A stretch of DNA of 64,000 bases from an uncultured Bacteroidales bacterium (GTDB lineage: Bacteria > Bacteroidota > Bacteroidia > Bacteroidales > Paludibacteraceae): assembly GCA_937891975.1 (NCBI GenBank), contig CALAUA010000013.1, forward strand, positions 1-64,000, given 5' to 3'. The first letter of the stretch is position 1. Each line of letters begins with the position of its first letter. The position numbers were made by a program, and so were the translations under genes. Shown here piece after piece: positions 1-12,097 of the stretch. The notes beneath the pieces were generated by a model. That model worked only from the letters and a program-made list of their open reading frames with translations, was not told where the DNA came from and made no database searches.

Positions 1-45
1 TAACTAGTTTCATTAAAAGAATACTATAGTGACAATTTCAACCTG

Positions 46-77
46 CAAAGATACGAAAAAAAATGCATATGTGCAAA
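46..77 (-). promoter_or_regulatory. Promoter firing out of the left edge
   Basis: On the minus strand this reads TTTG (77-74), 20 nt, then TATCTTTG (53-46), which fits the Bacteroidota -33/-7 promoter. The 20-nt spacer begins CACATAT and carries a T tract. The gene it serves lies to the left of the window. The same extended form recurs upstream of dnaE, prfB and the gene at 20808. Confidence 0.75.
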
Positions 78-207
78 TTTTATTTTAAAAAGTTCGTTTT
101 GATTGCAGATCTTTGCTATAAACACATACAATGTTAGACTCCAAATATGAATTAAAGAACTAGAAAATGCAGAAAAATAGAAAAAAATGCATTTTTTTTG
201 AAAAATA

Positions 208-239
208 TTTGGTCAAACCAAAAAAAAGCAGTACCTTTG
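208..239 (+). promoter_or_regulatory. Promoter of tRNA-Pro
   Basis: TTTG at 208-211, 20 nt, then TACCTTTG at 232-239. This is a full match to the Bacteroidota consensus and ends 26 nt before the tRNA. Confidence 0.75.
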
Positions 240-265
240 CACCCGCTTTCGAGAGAGAAAGTGTG

Positions 266-340
266 CGGGATGTAGTTCAGCCCGGTTAGAATGCCTGCTT
301 TGGGAGCAGGAGGTCGTGAGTTCGAATCTCGCCATCCCGA
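266..340 (+). tRNA. tRNA-Pro(UGG)
   Basis: A 75-nt cloverleaf is visible. The acceptor stem pairs CGGGATG (266-272) with CATCCCG (333-339), followed by discriminator A340. The anticodon stem CCTGC/GCAGG holds the 7-nt loop TTTGGGA, giving anticodon TGG at 301-303 and therefore proline. The T arm contains the usual TTCGAATC. The 3' CCA is not encoded. It has its own promoter and a strong terminator just downstream, so it is probably a single-gene transcript. Confidence 0.96.
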
Positions 341-345
341 CTAAC

Positions 346-378
346 AAAAAAGAGAGACTCAGCGAGTCTCTCTTTTTT
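346..378. terminator. Bidirectional rho-independent terminator
   Basis: A perfect 9-bp stem, GAGAGACTC (352-360) with GAGTCTCTC (364-372), has a 3-nt loop. It is flanked by an A run on the left and a run of six T on the right. It can end the tRNA-Pro transcript rightward and the dnaE transcript leftward. Confidence 0.9.
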
Positions 379-390
379 GTTCATAAACGA

Positions 391-4395
<4,005 letters not shown>

Positions 4396-4445
4396 ATTTT
4401 ATTTTTCTCTAAACTTGAGTGTTAAGTTTAATGTGTTAGCGGCGG

Positions 4446-4477
4446 CAAAGGTACGAAAAAAAAAACATATGTGCAAA
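4446..4477 (-). promoter_or_regulatory. Promoter of dnaE
   Basis: Minus strand: TTTG (4477-4474), a 20-nt spacer starting CACATATG and continuing as a ten-base T tract, then TACCTTTG (4453-4446). It lies about 50 nt upstream of the dnaE ATG. Confidence 0.85.
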
Positions 4478-4524
4478 TCTTTATTGGAAAAAATCTTTGT
4501 TATGACTAACCTTCTACGTAGATT

Positions 4525-4580
4525 TACCGTTACCATTCCCATACCATTCCCATACCATTCCCGTACCATTCCCGTACCAC
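4525..4580. repeat. 11-bp unit tandem array (TACCATTCCCR)
   Basis: Units start at 4531, 4542, 4553 and 4564 (TACCATTCCCA twice, TACCATTCCCG twice), with a degenerate unit on each side. The array lies between the divergent dnaE and cdd promoters, upstream of both. Four other intergenic arrays in the window have the same unit length but unrelated unit sequence. The rest of the 324-bp gap holds only the two promoters. Confidence 0.85.
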
Positions 4581-4667
4581 TCTGAATCTCCTGCTATTTA
4601 TTCCGATTCATTTTTAAGGTTCAATACTTGATTAGTACGGCTATTTTTGTTAAAAAATCTAATATGC

Positions 4668-4698
4668 TTGCACATATACTATTTTTTTTGTACCTTTG
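4668..4698 (+). promoter_or_regulatory. Promoter of the cdd-lptF-ribBA operon
   Basis: TTG at 4668-4670, a 20-nt spacer beginning CACATAT with a T tract, then TACCTTTG at 4691-4698. This is 21 nt before the cdd ATG. Confidence 0.85.
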
Positions 4699-4719
4699 CA
4701 GCGCAATTAGTATACCTTT

Positions 4720-5202
4720 ATGAAAGAGATGACATTGAGCACACGATTGGTCGTGTGCGAAGAACATGAATTAGATACAACTCTACACACATTAGTAGAG
4801 AAGGCGAAAGCAATGACAAAGCAAGCCTATAGTCCTTATTCAGGCTTTTGCGTTGGTGCTGCTGCGTTGCTAAAGGATGGCACAATAGTAACTGGTAGCA
4901 ACCAAGAGAATGCAGCTTATCCTAGTGGTCTTTGCGCTGAGCGTGTAGCATTGTTTGCGGCTAATGCCAATTATCCATCGCAGCCAGTTGTAGCGTTGGC
5001 CATAGCTTGCTACACAAAGGGGCATTTTACCAAGAAAGCAGGCACGCCTTGTGGTGCATGCCGTCAAGTCATGTTGGAGACCGAACATCGTTATGCTACG
5101 CCAATGCAGGTAGTGTTGTATGGTGAAGATGAGTGTGTGGTATTTGAAGCGGCGGCAGATTTATTACCTTTGAGTTTTGTGGCAGAAAATTTAGAAGGGT
5201 AA
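4720..5202 (+). CDS. cdd: Cytidine deaminase
   Basis: Zinc-dependent deamination of cytidine/deoxycytidine to uridine/deoxyuridine in pyrimidine salvage, in the cytosol. The 160-aa protein has the homotetrameric-type active site: C72-A73-E74-R75 (zinc ligand and catalytic Glu) and P110-C111-G-A-C114 (the other two zinc cysteines), plus the N-terminal substrate segment SPYSGFCVGAA. Its length is close to the family norm (about 130-140 aa) with a short N-terminal extension; an internal ATG five codons in is an alternative start. It is the first gene after a clear promoter, and the next gene begins 3 bp after its stop. Confidence 0.95.
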   Translation: MKEMTLSTRLVVCEEHELDTTLHTLVEKAKAMTKQAYSPYSGFCVGAAALLKDGTIVTGSNQENAAYPSGLCAERVALFAANANYPSQPVVALAIACYTKGHFTKKAGTPCGACRQVMLETEHRYATPMQVVLYGEDECVVFEAAADLLPLSFVAENLEG

Positions 5203-5205
5203 AGA

Positions 5206-6714
5206 GTGATTAAAAAGATTGATATATATTTACTTAAGCAGTTCCTTGGGTTACTGCTAATGACTTTCTTGATATGTATCTTCATTCTGCTGATGCAGTT
5301 TGTGTGGATGCATGTTAATGATTTGGTAGGTAAAGGCGTAGAAATCAGTGTGTTGATGGAGTTCTTTGTCTATGCCGTAGCTTCTGTTGTACCGCTTGCA
5401 TTGCCGTTGGCAATCTTATTAGCTTCTTTGATGACTTTTGGTAATCTAGGTGAGAAGTTCGAACTCACAGCCATGAAGGCCGCAGGTGTTAGTCTTTTTC
5501 GTATTATGCGTCCATTGGCAATTGCCATAGGTTTCGTGTGTGTAGGAGCGTTTATGTTTTCTAACTATGTTTTACCTGTATCACAGGTCAAACTCTGGGC
5601 GTTGATTTTTTCTCTCAAGCAAAAGTCGCCCGAACTGGAGATTCCTCAAGGTGAGTTTTATGATGGGATAGATGGCTACAATATCTATGTCCGTCAAAAG
5701 AATCCCCAAAAAGGTATGCTTTATGATTTGATGATATATGACTATTCTGAGGGTTTCCGCAATGCCACAGTTATGGTGGCAGACTCAGGAGAAATCTATT
5801 TCACCGATGATAAGAAGTTCCTTATTCTCAAACTCTATTCTGGCGAATCTTTTGAGAACCTTGATCGTAAGCAGCAGAAAGCCACTCATTCCGAGAAGAA
5901 TATTCCTTATCGTCGTGAGAGTTTTGCGCAAAAACAGATGCTTATTGATTTTGATATGGAATTTGATCGTTACAACGAAGATGTATTGGCAGATCAACAT
6001 GTGTCAAAAGATGTCGTTGAGTTAGTGCAATCTATTGATTCAGTGCAACTCTTAGCGCATGGTCGAAGTCAAGATCAGAGTAAGGATTTGATAAACAATC
6101 GCTATTTTGGTCGTGAACGTGTTGCGGCGCGTAATGTGGATGCTTTTGAAGGGAACAAACAGCAATATGCTGAATATCAAGTGGATTCGTTGTATGCGCA
6201 TTTCTCTGATGATGAGCGCTATCGTGCTTTCTCTGCTGCATTGGAGAAAGCTAAAAGTCAGCGTGACCAAATTGATTACAATGCATTGATGCTCAATGAT
6301 TATCAGCGATATATCCGTAAACATGAGATAGAGTTGCACCGAAAATTTACTTTAGCATTTGCATGCTTAATATTCTTCTTCATTGGTGCTCCTTTAGGTG
6401 CCATTACACGTAAGGGAGGTTTGGGAGCTCCTGTGGTAATTTCAGTAGTGATGTTTATCATCTATTATATTATCGATAATACGGGCTACAAGATGGCACG
6501 TGAAGCATTATGGCCCTGTTGGTCAGGTATGTGGCTCAGTTCGTTCGTGTTGTTGCCAATAGGTATCTTTCTTACCTATACTGCGGCTACCGATTCACCT
6601 CTTTTTAAACCTGAAGTGTGGATAAAATACCTATATAAACTGAAAATAGTTGTATTATATATATGGAAAAGATTGAAAAAGCTATCGAAGATATTCGCGA
6701 AGGCAAATTCGTGA
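5206..6714 (+). CDS. LptF/LptG family permease (YjgP/YjgQ)
   Basis: Probable inner-membrane component of the LPS export machine that pulls LPS from the inner membrane into the Lpt bridge. The 502-aa protein has three N-terminal membrane segments (about 13-38, 57-80, 98-122), a long periplasmic region (about 130-375) and three C-terminal membrane segments in the last 110 residues. This is the LptF/G plan, but the periplasmic part is longer than in the E. coli proteins (about 360 aa in total). GTG start at 5206, 3 bp after cdd, preceded by AAGGG; an in-frame ATG occurs only well inside the first membrane segment. The last 52 bp overlap ribBA in another frame. Whether it acts as LptF or LptG cannot be told from the sequence alone. 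Confidence 0.88.
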   Translation: MIKKIDIYLLKQFLGLLLMTFLICIFILLMQFVWMHVNDLVGKGVEISVLMEFFVYAVASVVPLALPLAILLASLMTFGNLGEKFELTAMKAAGVSLFRIMRPLAIAIGFVCVGAFMFSNYVLPVSQVKLWALIFSLKQKSPELEIPQGEFYDGIDGYNIYVRQKNPQKGMLYDLMIYDYSEGFRNATVMVADSGEIYFTDDKKFLILKLYSGESFENLDRKQQKATHSEKNIPYRRESFAQKQMLIDFDMEFDRYNEDVLADQHVSKDVVELVQSIDSVQLLAHGRSQDQSKDLINNRYFGRERVAARNVDAFEGNKQQYAEYQVDSLYAHFSDDERYRAFSAALEKAKSQRDQIDYNALMLNDYQRYIRKHEIELHRKFTLAFACLIFFFIGAPLGAITRKGGLGAPVVISVVMFIIYYIIDNTGYKMAREALWPCWSGMWLSSFVLLPIGIFLTYTAATDSPLFKPEVWIKYLYKLKIVVLYIWKRLKKLSKIFAKANS

Positions 6715-7898
6715 TTGTAGTTGATGATGAAGACCGTGAGAATGAGGGCGATTTTATCATTGCTGCGGAAAAGATAACCCCTGAGAAAGTCAACTTTATG
6801 CTTCAGCATGGGCGTGGTGTACTTTGTGTACCACTACCCGAAACGCGTTGTGCAGAATTGGATCTCGTACACCAAGTATCGAATAATACTTCGATGCTTG
6901 GTACTCCCTTCACCGTTACAGTAGATAAACTGGAGGGTTGTACTACTGGTGTGAGTGCAGAAGACCGCGCTGCTACCATTCGTGCATTGGCAGACCCCAC
7001 TTCTACACCACAGACCTTTGGTCGCCCAGGACATATCAATCCGCTATATGCGCAAGAGCGTGGAGTTTTGCAACGTGCAGGACACACCGAGGCGGCTGTG
7101 GATTTGGCACGATTGGCAGGTTTGCAACCTGTTGCAGCATTGATTGAGATTATGAATGAAGACGGCACCATGGCGCGTATGCCGCAACTGGAGAAAGTGG
7201 CTGAGGAATATGGATTGAGCCTCATCTCTATCAAAGATCTCATTGCATACCGCATAAACAACGTACTACAACCGCTACACGATGTTACACAACCGCTACA
7301 CAATACACTTGTGGAGCGTGGCGAAACGGTGAACCTACCTACAGAATATGGCGACTTCATGCTTACGCCTTTCCGAGAACTGACTACAGGATTGGAGCAT
7401 ATTGTTCTGGTTAAAGGAGAATGGGCGGCAGATGAACCCATCTTATGCCGTGTGCACTCATCTTGTATGACGGGAGATATCTTTGCTTCGAAGCGATGCG
7501 AATGTGGTGAGCAACTCCACAAAGCCATGCAAATGGTAGAGAAAGAAGGAAAAGGAATCATCGTGTATATGAATCAAGAGGGACGGGGTATTGGACTGAT
7601 GAACAAGATTCGTGCATACAAATTACAAGAACAAGGTGATGATACAGTAGAAGCCAACGTCCATTTGGGTTTCCAACCTGATGAGCGCAATTATGGGGTA
7701 GGAGCGCAAATACTACAGCAAATGGGGGCGAGAAAACTACGTTTGATGACCAATAATCCTATCAAGCGAATAGGGTTAGAGAGTTTTGGCATAGAAATTG
7801 TAGAAAATATTCCAATAGAGATAGCTCCTAATCCATACAATTTGCGTTATATGCGTACTAAAAAGGAGAAAATGCATCACAATCTAAACTTAGTGTAA
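6663..7898 (+). CDS. ribBA: Bifunctional 3,4-dihydroxy-2-butanone-4-phosphate synthase / GTP cyclohydrolase II
   Basis: Makes both precursors of riboflavin: DHBP from ribulose 5-phosphate (N-terminal RibB half, about 1-200) and the pyrimidine from GTP (C-terminal RibA half). RibB motifs: R25-E-N-E-G-D30 and RAGHTEAAVDL. The RibA zinc site follows the C-x10-C-x-C pattern at C268, C279 and C281, and EGRGIGL follows. At 411 aa it is the usual fusion length. Its start lies 52 bp inside the lptF-like gene, so no separate leader or FMN riboswitch can fit; expression must come from the cdd promoter or from inside lptF. The next gene starts 1 bp after its stop. Confidence 0.96.
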   Translation: MEKIEKAIEDIREGKFVIVVDDEDRENEGDFIIAAEKITPEKVNFMLQHGRGVLCVPLPETRCAELDLVHQVSNNTSMLGTPFTVTVDKLEGCTTGVSAEDRAATIRALADPTSTPQTFGRPGHINPLYAQERGVLQRAGHTEAAVDLARLAGLQPVAALIEIMNEDGTMARMPQLEKVAEEYGLSLISIKDLIAYRINNVLQPLHDVTQPLHNTLVERGETVNLPTEYGDFMLTPFRELTTGLEHIVLVKGEWAADEPILCRVHSSCMTGDIFASKRCECGEQLHKAMQMVEKEGKGIIVYMNQEGRGIGLMNKIRAYKLQEQGDDTVEANVHLGFQPDERNYGVGAQILQQMGARKLRLMTNNPIKRIGLESFGIEIVENIPIEIAPNPYNLRYMRTKKEKMHHNLNLV

Positions 7899-7899
7899 C

Positions 7900-9180
7900 A
7901 TGAAACGAGTATTATTTTTAACTTTCTTATTGTCAATTGTTAACTATCAATTGTCAATTGCTGTGGCAGATGAGACCGTAACGGTTACTGCTACGTCGTC
8001 TGATATATCCGAGAATCTTGACTTGAAGACTGTGGCAACACTCTTTGGACAAGCTAAAGACCTTGAGCAATTTGAGCAAATGTTGAATAATCCAGACTCT
8101 GCATTCTCTAATCTGGACTTGAATGGAGATGGAGAAGTGGATTATCTGCGTGTGATTGAGACTGCTGATGGCAATCGACATCTAGTAGTTATCCAAGCCG
8201 TATTGGCAAAGGATATATATCAAGATGTGGCGTCTATCTTTGTGGAAAAAGATGATAATGACCAAATCACAGTACAGGTCGTTGGTGATGAGTATATCTA
8301 TGGTGCCAATTATATCATAGAGCCAGTGTATATTTATCGCCCATATATTTATGACTGGTTCTGGGGATCTTCTTGGGTATGCTGGCATTCACCTTATTAT
8401 TGGGGATATTGGCCAGGTTGGTGGCGTCCATACTATTGCGTAGATCCATTTATATATTGGGATCACTGCTACTGGCACCACTATCATTATCCTATTTGTT
8501 CTTATCGCACAGGACATCATCACCATGCCCACTATCGTCCGATGTATGACCGCGTAAGTCGCAATGATTTGGCAACTCGCCACCCTGAGCGTTCGTTTGC
8601 TACCCGTAATGCATCGCGCAACATTAGCAATGCTCGCTCGTTGGAGCAAGGACGTAGAACAGCTGTGCGTGATGCCAGTACTGTAAGAGGTACTGCTTCC
8701 AGAACAGCCACACCATCTACACGTATCAACACGACTTCTCAACGTGGGACGCAAGCTACTATCAATCGCACCTATGGTAGTTCGAATGTGCGCAGTGCAT
8801 CTGCAAATGCTACTACACGCGGCAATGCTGCGCGTACCTCTACTACTGCTACGCGCACACAGAGTACTACCAAACGTGTAACAACTCCTACTCGTACGCA
8901 GAGTTCTACCCAACGTGTAGCTACTCCTACCCGTACGCAGAGTTCTACCCAACGTGTAGCTACGCCTACTCGCACGCAGAGCTCTACTCAACGTGTAGCT
9001 ACTCCTAGTCGCACACAGAGTAGCGCAGTGCGCTCATCTAGTGCGCCAATGCGTTCATCCTCGAGCGCGGTGCGCTCTTCTAGTATGGGCACAAGCACGC
9101 GCTCATCGGGAATGAGTTCTGGAACTCGTTCGGGGAGTATGTCTTCTGGATCACGTTCGGGAGGAGGAAGCAGACGATAA
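7900..9180 (+). CDS. Exported Trp/Tyr/His-rich protein with EF-hand-like motif and Ser/Thr/Arg repeats
   Basis: Function unknown. A signal peptide (about 1-23) is followed by an acidic domain with one EF-hand-like calcium loop, D73-L-N-G-D-G-E-V-D-Y82. Residues about 130-215 are extremely rich in Trp, Tyr and His and contain several Cys, suggesting metal or aromatic binding outside the cytoplasm. The C-terminal 200 residues are low-complexity Ser/Thr/Arg with four 13-residue repeats and a basic, probably disordered, tail. The signal-peptide core is encoded by a heptanucleotide array (7930-7957). The gene starts 1 bp after ribBA, so it is probably co-transcribed, although no functional link to riboflavin is evident. 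Confidence 0.8.
   Translation: MKRVLFLTFLLSIVNYQLSIAVADETVTVTATSSDISENLDLKTVATLFGQAKDLEQFEQMLNNPDSAFSNLDLNGDGEVDYLRVIETADGNRHLVVIQAVLAKDIYQDVASIFVEKDDNDQITVQVVGDEYIYGANYIIEPVYIYRPYIYDWFWGSSWVCWHSPYYWGYWPGWWRPYYCVDPFIYWDHCYWHHYHYPICSYRTGHHHHAHYRPMYDRVSRNDLATRHPERSFATRNASRNISNARSLEQGRRTAVRDASTVRGTASRTATPSTRINTTSQRGTQATINRTYGSSNVRSASANATTRGNAARTSTTATRTQSTTKRVTTPTRTQSSTQRVATPTRTQSSTQRVATPTRTQSSTQRVATPSRTQSSAVRSSSAPMRSSSSAVRSSSMGTSTRSSGMSSGTRSGSMSSGSRSGGGSRR
7930..7957. repeat. 7-bp unit array forming a signal-peptide core
   Basis: Four consecutive heptamers: TTGTCAA, TTGTTAA, CTATCAA, TTGTCAA (7930-7957). They encode LSIVNYQLS within the signal peptide of the gene at 7900. A related array (TCAACTG/TCAATTG) occurs at 52095-52122. 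Confidence 0.75.
8851..9021 (+). repeat. 39-bp coding tandem repeat (13 residues)
   Basis: Four near-identical 39-bp units encode RTQSSTQRVATPT-type repeats in the C-terminal tail of the gene at 7900. The first and last units are the most diverged. The high DNA identity of the middle units suggests recent copy-number change. Confidence 0.85.
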
Positions 9181-9183
9181 CGC

Positions 9184-10068
9184 TTAGCGGTTAACCGCTT
9201 TTACGCGGAAGCCCGATGCTTTGAGTTGAGCAATTAATCCCTCTTCTCCACCAAGATAAATGGCATTGAGAGTGATAAACGCCTTACCTTCTTTGAGGTA
9301 GGGCGTTAATCGTTTTACCCATTGCTGATTGCGCTGACTATACACTTTGTAATCAGAGAAAGATAAAGAAGTTTGATTGTCTGGTGATTTTACAAAATAT
9401 GCCATATCTGTCAATCGACCATATTGATACATTTCTAATAGCGAACGCTCAAAGCGTACTTCTTTCTCTGGATATTCCACCAGTTTCAGCAACTCTTCAC
9501 ATTGCCAGTGAAAGGGCTCACGGTCGAAGAGTATATACATCGTCTCACCCACATCATCTAAACCATATACGGGAATATTGCTTTGTGCTGCTACTTTCTC
9601 AAAGAAGGTTTCCATGGAGCGGTCTTCATCGTAATGAAGCCACTTCTTCATTAATTCGTTGCGGTACATTTCTGCAAGGTATGATGGTTTCATCCTGCCT
9701 AGTTTATCCAATCCCATACCTAGACTGATGCGCAGAGCATCATCTATCTCGTTGTATTGTTCGTTGCTATAGAAATGGCTCAATCTCACCGAATCGGGTA
9801 GAATGGCTGCTTGGCGCAATGCTGCAAGAGCTTCGTAATCTTGCATCGTAAATTCGGTGATGACCTTATCACACTCACTATAGCATTTGAAGACGTTGGG
9901 GATGGAGTCTAAAAATGTCATATCTACCAGTTTGTTAGTAGCTAATATGTATGACGGAGCCGTTGCCGCATTACCTGAAATACGGTAGAGCACTTGTGCG
10001 CTTGTGGCATTAGGAAATAGGAGCCAGGAACCAAGAGTCATCAGTAGTATGTGCCAAATCTTTCTCAT
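9184..10068 (-). CDS. TraB/GumN-like exported protein lacking both signature histidines
   Basis: The 294-aa protein has a signal peptide (about 1-24) and then a fold recognisable as TraB/GumN (Pfam TraB family; related to Tiki metalloproteases). Evidence is the order of segments: an N-terminal beta strand, MKPSYLAEMY in the middle, and a C-terminal block ending GEEGLIAQLKASGFRVKAV. In typical members two short motifs carry His (GT-x-H near the N terminus and GA-x-H-L before the final G-E-x-G). Here the matching stretches read ILATNKL and LNAIYLGGE, so both His are replaced. It may be a catalytically dead relative. Last gene of the ettA-hemW-pbp-TPR unit. Part of the signal peptide is encoded by heptamers (10020-10040). 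Confidence 0.72.
   Translation of the reverse strand: MRKIWHILLMTLGSWLLFPNATSAQVLYRISGNAATAPSYILATNKLVDMTFLDSIPNVFKCYSECDKVITEFTMQDYEALAALRQAAILPDSVRLSHFYSNEQYNEIDDALRISLGMGLDKLGRMKPSYLAEMYRNELMKKWLHYDEDRSMETFFEKVAAQSNIPVYGLDDVGETMYILFDREPFHWQCEELLKLVEYPEKEVRFERSLLEMYQYGRLTDMAYFVKSPDNQTSLSFSDYKVYSQRNQQWVKRLTPYLKEGKAFITLNAIYLGGEEGLIAQLKASGFRVKAVNR
9186..9202 (+). terminator. Probable terminator between convergent genes
   Basis: The perfect palindrome AGCGGTTAACCGCT (9186-9199) is followed by further T. It lies 5 bp after the stop of the 7900 gene and overlaps the last codons of the opposing TraB/GumN-like gene. The stem is short, so confidence is modest. Confidence 0.45.
10020..10040. repeat. 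7-bp unit array in a signal peptide
   Basis: Units GGAGCCA, GGAACCA, AGAGTCA (10020-10040). The 14-mer GGAACCAAGAGTCA (10027-10040) is identical to 12032-12045 in the next gene, and in both genes it encodes TLGS in the signal peptide. Confidence 0.7.
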
Positions 10069-10078
10069 CTCTTATCTT

Positions 10079-12097
10079 CTATTGAAACCTTGATATCAAA
10101 TTATATGCTTGATAAATTCCTAATTCACCTGCTTTGCTAAGGTCTTTGACACCTTTATCCGTTTCATTGATATATATATATGTCAAACCGCGGTTGAAGT
10201 ATGCCTCGGCGAAATCGCCGTCTGCTGCTATAGCTTGGCTATAATAAGAGATAGCAGCTTTGAAGTCTTGCTGTAGGCAGAGCATATTGGCTTTGTTGTA
10301 ATACGCAAAAGAGAAGTCAGGCAGATGGTTGATGACATAATCGTAGTCACGCATCATGAGCTCAAACTCTGCAGCATCTGTACTTTCTCCCATTGCTCGT
10401 TTGTATTCTAGCCACTTATATCTCCAATTAGCACGACAGAAGTATGCGAAATATAGTTTGCTATCCATTAGTATGGCGCGTGTTACATCATCCAAGGCTG
10501 AAGAATAGTCTTGTACTAAGGCAAATTCAAAAGCTCGTGCGATATAAGCGGCGCAGAGCTGGTCATTGGTTTGCGAATTAGGTGACGCTACTTGTTCAAG
10601 CAAGTCTATTTGGCGCGATAGGTTGCTAATTTGTGCAAAATGCTGATTAACCATATCTGCCGTTAGAGTGATCTCTTTGGTCGTGAATCGGAGTGGGGCT
10701 GGCAATTGCATGGTACGATTGTATGCATCAACTGTAGCATGTGAGTAGTTGGTCTGGCGTAGCGCTGTAGCACTGGTGTTGACTGCATAATAGGATAGGA
10801 ATATGTTAGGTTCGTTCACGACATCGGTATAGCGTTTTTGCACGGTACCTCGTGTATCGCTATTGTATTTATTTTCTTCTGTGCTAGATTCTTGGTTTTG
10901 TGCAGCCAAGGCAGAGAATTCTTTACGTCGGTCGCGCTGTTGAGGTTGTGCATCTGCTATCTGCATATTTGTTTGTAGCGATTGAATACTATCTTTCTTT
11001 TGTTCAAGGTTATAGGCTTGTTGACGTAGTTCGAAGGCTGCTTTTTCATGCCCTAGCGAAGTCTCTGCTTGCGCAGCAAGGTAGTAGGCTGGTAGGAAAT
11101 AGGGATATCGTTTGATGATGATGTTGAAGTCTTCTAGTGCTTCTCGCCATTGGCGCAGTTGCAGTTGTACCATTCCGCGTTGGTAGTAAATCTCTATTTG
11201 GTCAGGTGCAAAGTTGATGGCTTGTGTGAAGTCTTCTAATGCACGGTTATAGTCTCCTAGTTCTTGCCGCAGCACACCACGATTGTAGTAACATTGTGCA
11301 TCGCGTGGAGATAGTGCTATAGCTTTGTCATAATCACTGAGTGCGCTGCGGTAGTTGTGCTTGCGGTAGTAGATAATACCGCGGTTAATGTAGTCGCCCG
11401 CCCATTTGCTACCATGCTCAATGGACTTACTCAATGATGTGAGTGCATCTTCTTGATTGTCTTGCATCAGTTGCACCAGTCCTAATGCAGACCAGTTGGC
11501 GGGATTTTGTGAGTCGTACTCGGTTGCCTGAGTAAAAGCATTAAGTGCACAGAGCGTATCATTACTGCGTAAGCATATACTGCCTTTTTCGAAATGCAGT
11601 GCTGCTGATTGTGGATCGCGATGGAGTAGGTGATTGATATCTTGTAGAGCAAGGTTGTATTGTTTGAGTTCTGCTAGCACATCGGCTCGCATGGCGATAT
11701 ATGTTCTATTTTCAGGGGCAAAGACTAGTGCCTCACTGAAGTCTCGTGAGGCTTTTTCCAATTGGTTGGTTTGTCGATAGATAAATCCACGTGTATAGTA
11801 TGCGCCAGGTTGAAATGGATTACGCTCAATGGCGGCATTGCAATCCAATTCTGCACCGATGTAATCACCTAATTGTATCTTGGCTATTGCGCGAAGTAGA
11901 TAGGGCTCGCTCAAATATGGCTTGAGTTTAATGACTTGGTTAAAGTATTGAATACTCAGTACATAATCATCAAAATACAAAGCATTACGTCCGATGGCAG
12001 TAATGCGGTCGGTATTTAGCTGTGCTTGTATGGAACCAAGAGTCAGAAACCAAGCTCCCAGACCAATTAGTACTATGTACTTGCGCCTTATTTGCAT
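10079..12097 (-). CDS. Exported tetratricopeptide-repeat protein
   Basis: The 672-aa protein has a signal peptide (about 1-26) followed by about ten TPR units in the first 360 residues, for example AYYTRGFIYRQTNQLEKA and QCYYNRGVLRQELGDYNRA. A Gln/Glu-rich linker follows, and three or more TPR units lie in the C-terminal 150 residues. TPR solenoids are protein-binding scaffolds; here it should act in the periplasm or at the outer membrane. Its ATG overlaps the 3' end of the upstream penicillin-binding protein gene by 10 bp, implying translational coupling and perhaps a role near peptidoglycan synthesis (inference). The signal peptide contains a heptamer array. Confidence 0.85.
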   Translation of the reverse strand: MQIRRKYIVLIGLGAWFLTLGSIQAQLNTDRITAIGRNALYFDDYVLSIQYFNQVIKLKPYLSEPYLLRAIAKIQLGDYIGAELDCNAAIERNPFQPGAYYTRGFIYRQTNQLEKASRDFSEALVFAPENRTYIAMRADVLAELKQYNLALQDINHLLHRDPQSAALHFEKGSICLRSNDTLCALNAFTQATEYDSQNPANWSALGLVQLMQDNQEDALTSLSKSIEHGSKWAGDYINRGIIYYRKHNYRSALSDYDKAIALSPRDAQCYYNRGVLRQELGDYNRALEDFTQAINFAPDQIEIYYQRGMVQLQLRQWREALEDFNIIIKRYPYFLPAYYLAAQAETSLGHEKAAFELRQQAYNLEQKKDSIQSLQTNMQIADAQPQQRDRRKEFSALAAQNQESSTEENKYNSDTRGTVQKRYTDVVNEPNIFLSYYAVNTSATALRQTNYSHATVDAYNRTMQLPAPLRFTTKEITLTADMVNQHFAQISNLSRQIDLLEQVASPNSQTNDQLCAAYIARAFEFALVQDYSSALDDVTRAILMDSKLYFAYFCRANWRYKWLEYKRAMGESTDAAEFELMMRDYDYVINHLPDFSFAYYNKANMLCLQQDFKAAISYYSQAIAADGDFAEAYFNRGLTYIYINETDKGVKDLSKAGELGIYQAYNLISRFQ
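12032..12059. repeat. 7-bp unit array in a signal peptide
   Basis: Units GGAACCA, AGAGTCA, GAAACCA, AGCTCCC (12032-12059) encode part of the hydrophobic signal-peptide core of the TPR protein. It shares a 14-bp identical stretch with the array at 10020. Confidence 0.7.

Noticed and set aside
164..195. AAAATGCA ... TGCATTTT inverted repeat before tRNA-Pro
   Set aside because: The arms are short, AT-rich and 16 nt apart; not convincing as a terminator or operator.
6600..6663. FMN riboswitch before ribBA
   Set aside because: The ribBA start is inside the coding region of the lptF-like gene; there is no leader and no conserved aptamer motif.
6803..7561. 252-codon open frame on the minus strand inside ribBA
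   Set aside because: Antisense to well-conserved RibBA motifs; Ser/Thr/Cys/Arg-rich composition typical of a shadow frame.
8389..8991. 200-codon minus-strand frame in the repeat region of the 7900 gene
   Set aside because: Repetitive because it mirrors the 39-bp repeats; it does not look like an independent protein.
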